A DNA stretch of 32,427 nucleotides from CAZBWP01 sp964630265. Lineage in GTDB: Bacteria; Pseudomonadota; Alphaproteobacteria; Rhodospirillales; Defluviicoccaceae. The position numbers were made by a program, and so were the translations under genes. The stretch's first letter is position 1, and each line of letters begins with the position of its first letter. The notes under the pieces are model-generated. The model did not search any database. It was not told the origin of the DNA and saw only the letters and a list, made by a program, of their open reading frames with translations. This document shows positions 30,978-32,427 of this stretch, piece after piece. The stretch spans positions 1-32,427 of the forward strand of contig CAZVRW010000034.1 in assembly GCA_964630265.1 (NCBI GenBank), read 5' to 3'.

Positions 30978-31505
30978 TCAAGGGGCGCAGGACTCGCCGA
31001 GTGCGGTGTATGCGCGGGTGAAGCCGCGCAACGAATAGGTATCGGTGGTCAATGTATCGCGACTGGAGCGGCCGCGCACGACCATTTCGCCGCCGGCCTT
31101 CATGGCGGCGATCAGCGCCGCGTCGTCGGCCTCGGTGTCGGCCCAGGCATCGCCCTTGCCGTCCTCGGCCCGGTTGCGCGTGAACAGTTCGAAGCGCTTC
31201 GCCGCGTCGATCTCGACCACGACCCGGCTCTCCTTCTTGTAGGGATACCCGGCCTCGACGGTGACGACGCCGTTGCTGGTGCTGCCCGGCCGCACCGACA
31301 CGGCGACGTGCGCCTGCCCGCGCCGCGTATAGTCCCCCTCGGCTTTTTTCGGCACGCTGCCGATGTAGCACACCGTCTCGCCGTTCTCGGTCGCCCGGAA
31401 AGCGATCCAGTCGGTGTAGCGGCCGAGCACCGTCGGCTCGGCGGACACCGCCGAGATTGCCGGCAACAGCAGACAAGCGGTCAGCCACAAGATTCGTCGT
31501 GTCAT
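30978..31505 (-). CDS. Invasion-associated locus B (IalB) family protein
   Basis: A 175-residue exported protein of the IalB family, widespread in alphaproteobacteria with a beta-sandwich fold and no known enzymatic role; named for a Bartonella erythrocyte-invasion locus, but found in many free-living species. Signal peptide MTRRILWLTACLLLPAISAVSA|EP, then the family pattern YTDWIAFRATENGETVCYIG, a central VTVEAGYPYKKESRVVVEID, DAALIAAMKAGGEMVVRGRS and a C-terminal YSLRGFTRAYTALGESC. Two Cys in the mature part are typical. ATG 31505 is preceded by CAGG at suitable distance. It is divergent from the asparaginase gene, 125 bases apart, and upstream of the rhodanese gene on the same strand. Confidence 0.88.
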   Translation of the reverse strand: MTRRILWLTACLLLPAISAVSAEPTVLGRYTDWIAFRATENGETVCYIGSVPKKAEGDYTRRGQAHVAVSVRPGSTSNGVVTVEAGYPYKKESRVVVEIDAAKRFELFTRNRAEDGKGDAWADTEADDAALIAAMKAGGEMVVRGRSSRDTLTTDTYSLRGFTRAYTALGESCAP

Positions 31506-31630
31506 GATGCGACCTGAATAGCCGATGGCGTCGGCTTTGCCAATGGCGGCATTGTCGTCGTCGGATCCGGGATGGAGCGTGTCGCCGGGGCGACCGCGTG
31601 GCGCCCGGGCCAGCAGGGGGAACGGTTTGA

Positions 31631-32427
31631 ATGCATGGAGAAAATCCGGTTCTGGTCGAGGTCGTACGCGGCGACCGGGTGGAAAGCCGGCACCGCGGCG
31701 CGGCGGCGGTGGTTGCCGCCGACGGCGCCCTGCTCGCCGGTTGGGGGGACATCGATTCGCCGGTGTACGCGCGTTCGGCGGTGAAGCCGATCCAGGCACT
31801 GCCGCTGATCGAGACCGGCGCCGCCGAGCACTTCGGCGTCACCGAGGCGGAACTGGCGCTCGCCTGCGCATCGCACGGCGGCGAGCCGCGGCACGTCGAA
31901 ACGGTGGCGGCGTGGCTCGCCCGCATCGGCCTCGCCCAGTCCCACCTCATCTGCGGCCCGCACGCGCCGATGACCACCGCCGCCGCCGAGGACCTGGTCC
32001 GGCGCGGCGCCCGGCCGACCCGGCTGCACAACAACTGCTCCGGCAAGCATGCGGGGTTTCTCACCACGGCGCTGCACCTGAACGAGCCGCTGGTCGGCTA
32101 TGGCGGGCAGGTGCATCCGGTGCAGCTGCGCATCAGGCGCCTGCTCGCACAGCTGGCCGACGTGCCGGGGGAGACCCTCGTCGCCGCCGTCGACGGCTGC
32201 GGCGTGCCCACCTTCGCCGTGCCGGTCCGCGGCCTGGCGCTGGCGGCGGCGCGGTTCGCGGTGCCGGCGGGCCTCGGCCGACATCGGGCGAATGCGGCGA
32301 TGCGCCTCTATGCGGCGATGGCGACGCACCCCGATCTGATCGGCGGCGCCGAGCGTTTCGACACCCAAATCGGCCGGGCCGCCGGCGGCGCGCTGGTGAC
32401 CAAGGGCGGGGCGGAGGCGGTGCACAT
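31631..32427 (+). CDS. L-asparaginase, Rhizobium etli type (AsnasaII/ReAV family), 3' end missing
   Basis: Hydrolyses L-asparagine to aspartate and ammonia. This is the third class of asparaginases, related to beta-lactamase/glutaminase-like folds and unrelated to E. coli AnsA/AnsB. The 265 visible residues begin MHGENPVLVEVVRGDRVES and contain the family motifs YARSAVKPIQALP (Ser-x-x-Lys pair), LACASHGGEPRH and LHNNCSGKHAGFL (the Cys/Lys zinc-site region), and DGCGVPTFAVP. Family members have about 330-360 residues, so the last quarter is outside. The start is ATG 31631 with GGGGGA upstream; an ATG four bases later is in another frame. The gene is divergent from ialB-like. Confidence 0.93.
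   Translation, partial: MHGENPVLVEVVRGDRVESRHRGAAAVVAADGALLAGWGDIDSPVYARSAVKPIQALPLIETGAAEHFGVTEAELALACASHGGEPRHVETVAAWLARIGLAQSHLICGPHAPMTTAAAEDLVRRGARPTRLHNNCSGKHAGFLTTALHLNEPLVGYGGQVHPVQLRIRRLLAQLADVPGETLVAAVDGCGVPTFAVPVRGLALAAARFAVPAGLGRHRANAAMRLYAAMATHPDLIGGAERFDTQIGRAAGGALVTKGGAEAVH

Noticed and set aside
30319..32067. 582-codon leftward frame joining rhodanese, gap and upstream DNA
   Set aside because: It exists only because 100 N happen to lack stops; the rhodanese start at 30925 is in another frame relative to the placeholder and the real gap length is unknown.

Overview
The window is high-GC chromosomal DNA from an alphaproteobacterium. Gene content and order (ubiA beside rsmE and a plant/alphaproteobacterial-type glutamate-cysteine ligase, IalB-family protein, ccmA-ccmB, large livGHMF-type clusters with CoA ligases) suggest Rhodospirillales or a close relative; this is inferred from content, not from a marker gene. 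No rRNA, tRNA, CRISPR array, insertion sequence or phage gene was seen. Two runs of exactly 100 N (10843-10942, 30778-30877) are assembly gaps. Both sit inside short in-frame tandem repeats near the 5' end of a gene.

Layout. 1-924 (-): start of a sugar-porter MFS transporter cut by the window edge. 1200-5422: envelope-type genes (TPR lipoprotein-like or secreted protein, small secreted protein of unknown role, a 520-residue TPR-like protein, an L,D-transpeptidase, a DUF1499 protein). 5518-7570 (-): tightly overlapping rsmD, an RluB-type pseudouridine synthase and a class I glutamine amidotransferase, divergent from tadA (7606-8082, +). 8166-10561 (+): glycine-zipper outer-surface protein, DUF815 ATPase, and an SDR-fold protein that carries both sequence signatures of halohydrin dehalogenases.

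10779-19703 (+) is one long co-directional block: AMP-forming acyl-CoA synthetase, LivG-, LivH- and LivM-like subunits, a periplasmic binding protein, a LivF-like ATPase and a PaaK-like adenylate-forming protein. It reads as an uptake-and-activation operon for a carboxylic acid (aromatic, fatty or dicarboxylic; the substrate cannot be read from sequence). ccmA-ccmB (haem export for cytochrome c maturation) follow directly.

21059-24953 (-): a VOC-domain protein, then a TAXI-type solute-binding protein whose stop codon lies just ahead of, and possibly overlaps, an MscS-like channel gene; no TRAP membrane subunit is present. 25091-30293: an isoprenylcysteine methyltransferase-like membrane protein, a MESH1-like alarmone hydrolase overlapping an unusual patatin, ubiA, rsmE and gshA. 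30319-32427: a periplasmic rhodanese with an N-terminal minisatellite, an IalB-family protein, and the start of a Rhizobium-etli-type L-asparaginase running off the end.

The observations most worth following are the halohydrin dehalogenase candidate, the two coding minisatellites hidden by the assembly gaps, the TAXI binding protein paired with an MscS channel, and the patatin with a Glu in place of the dyad Asp.
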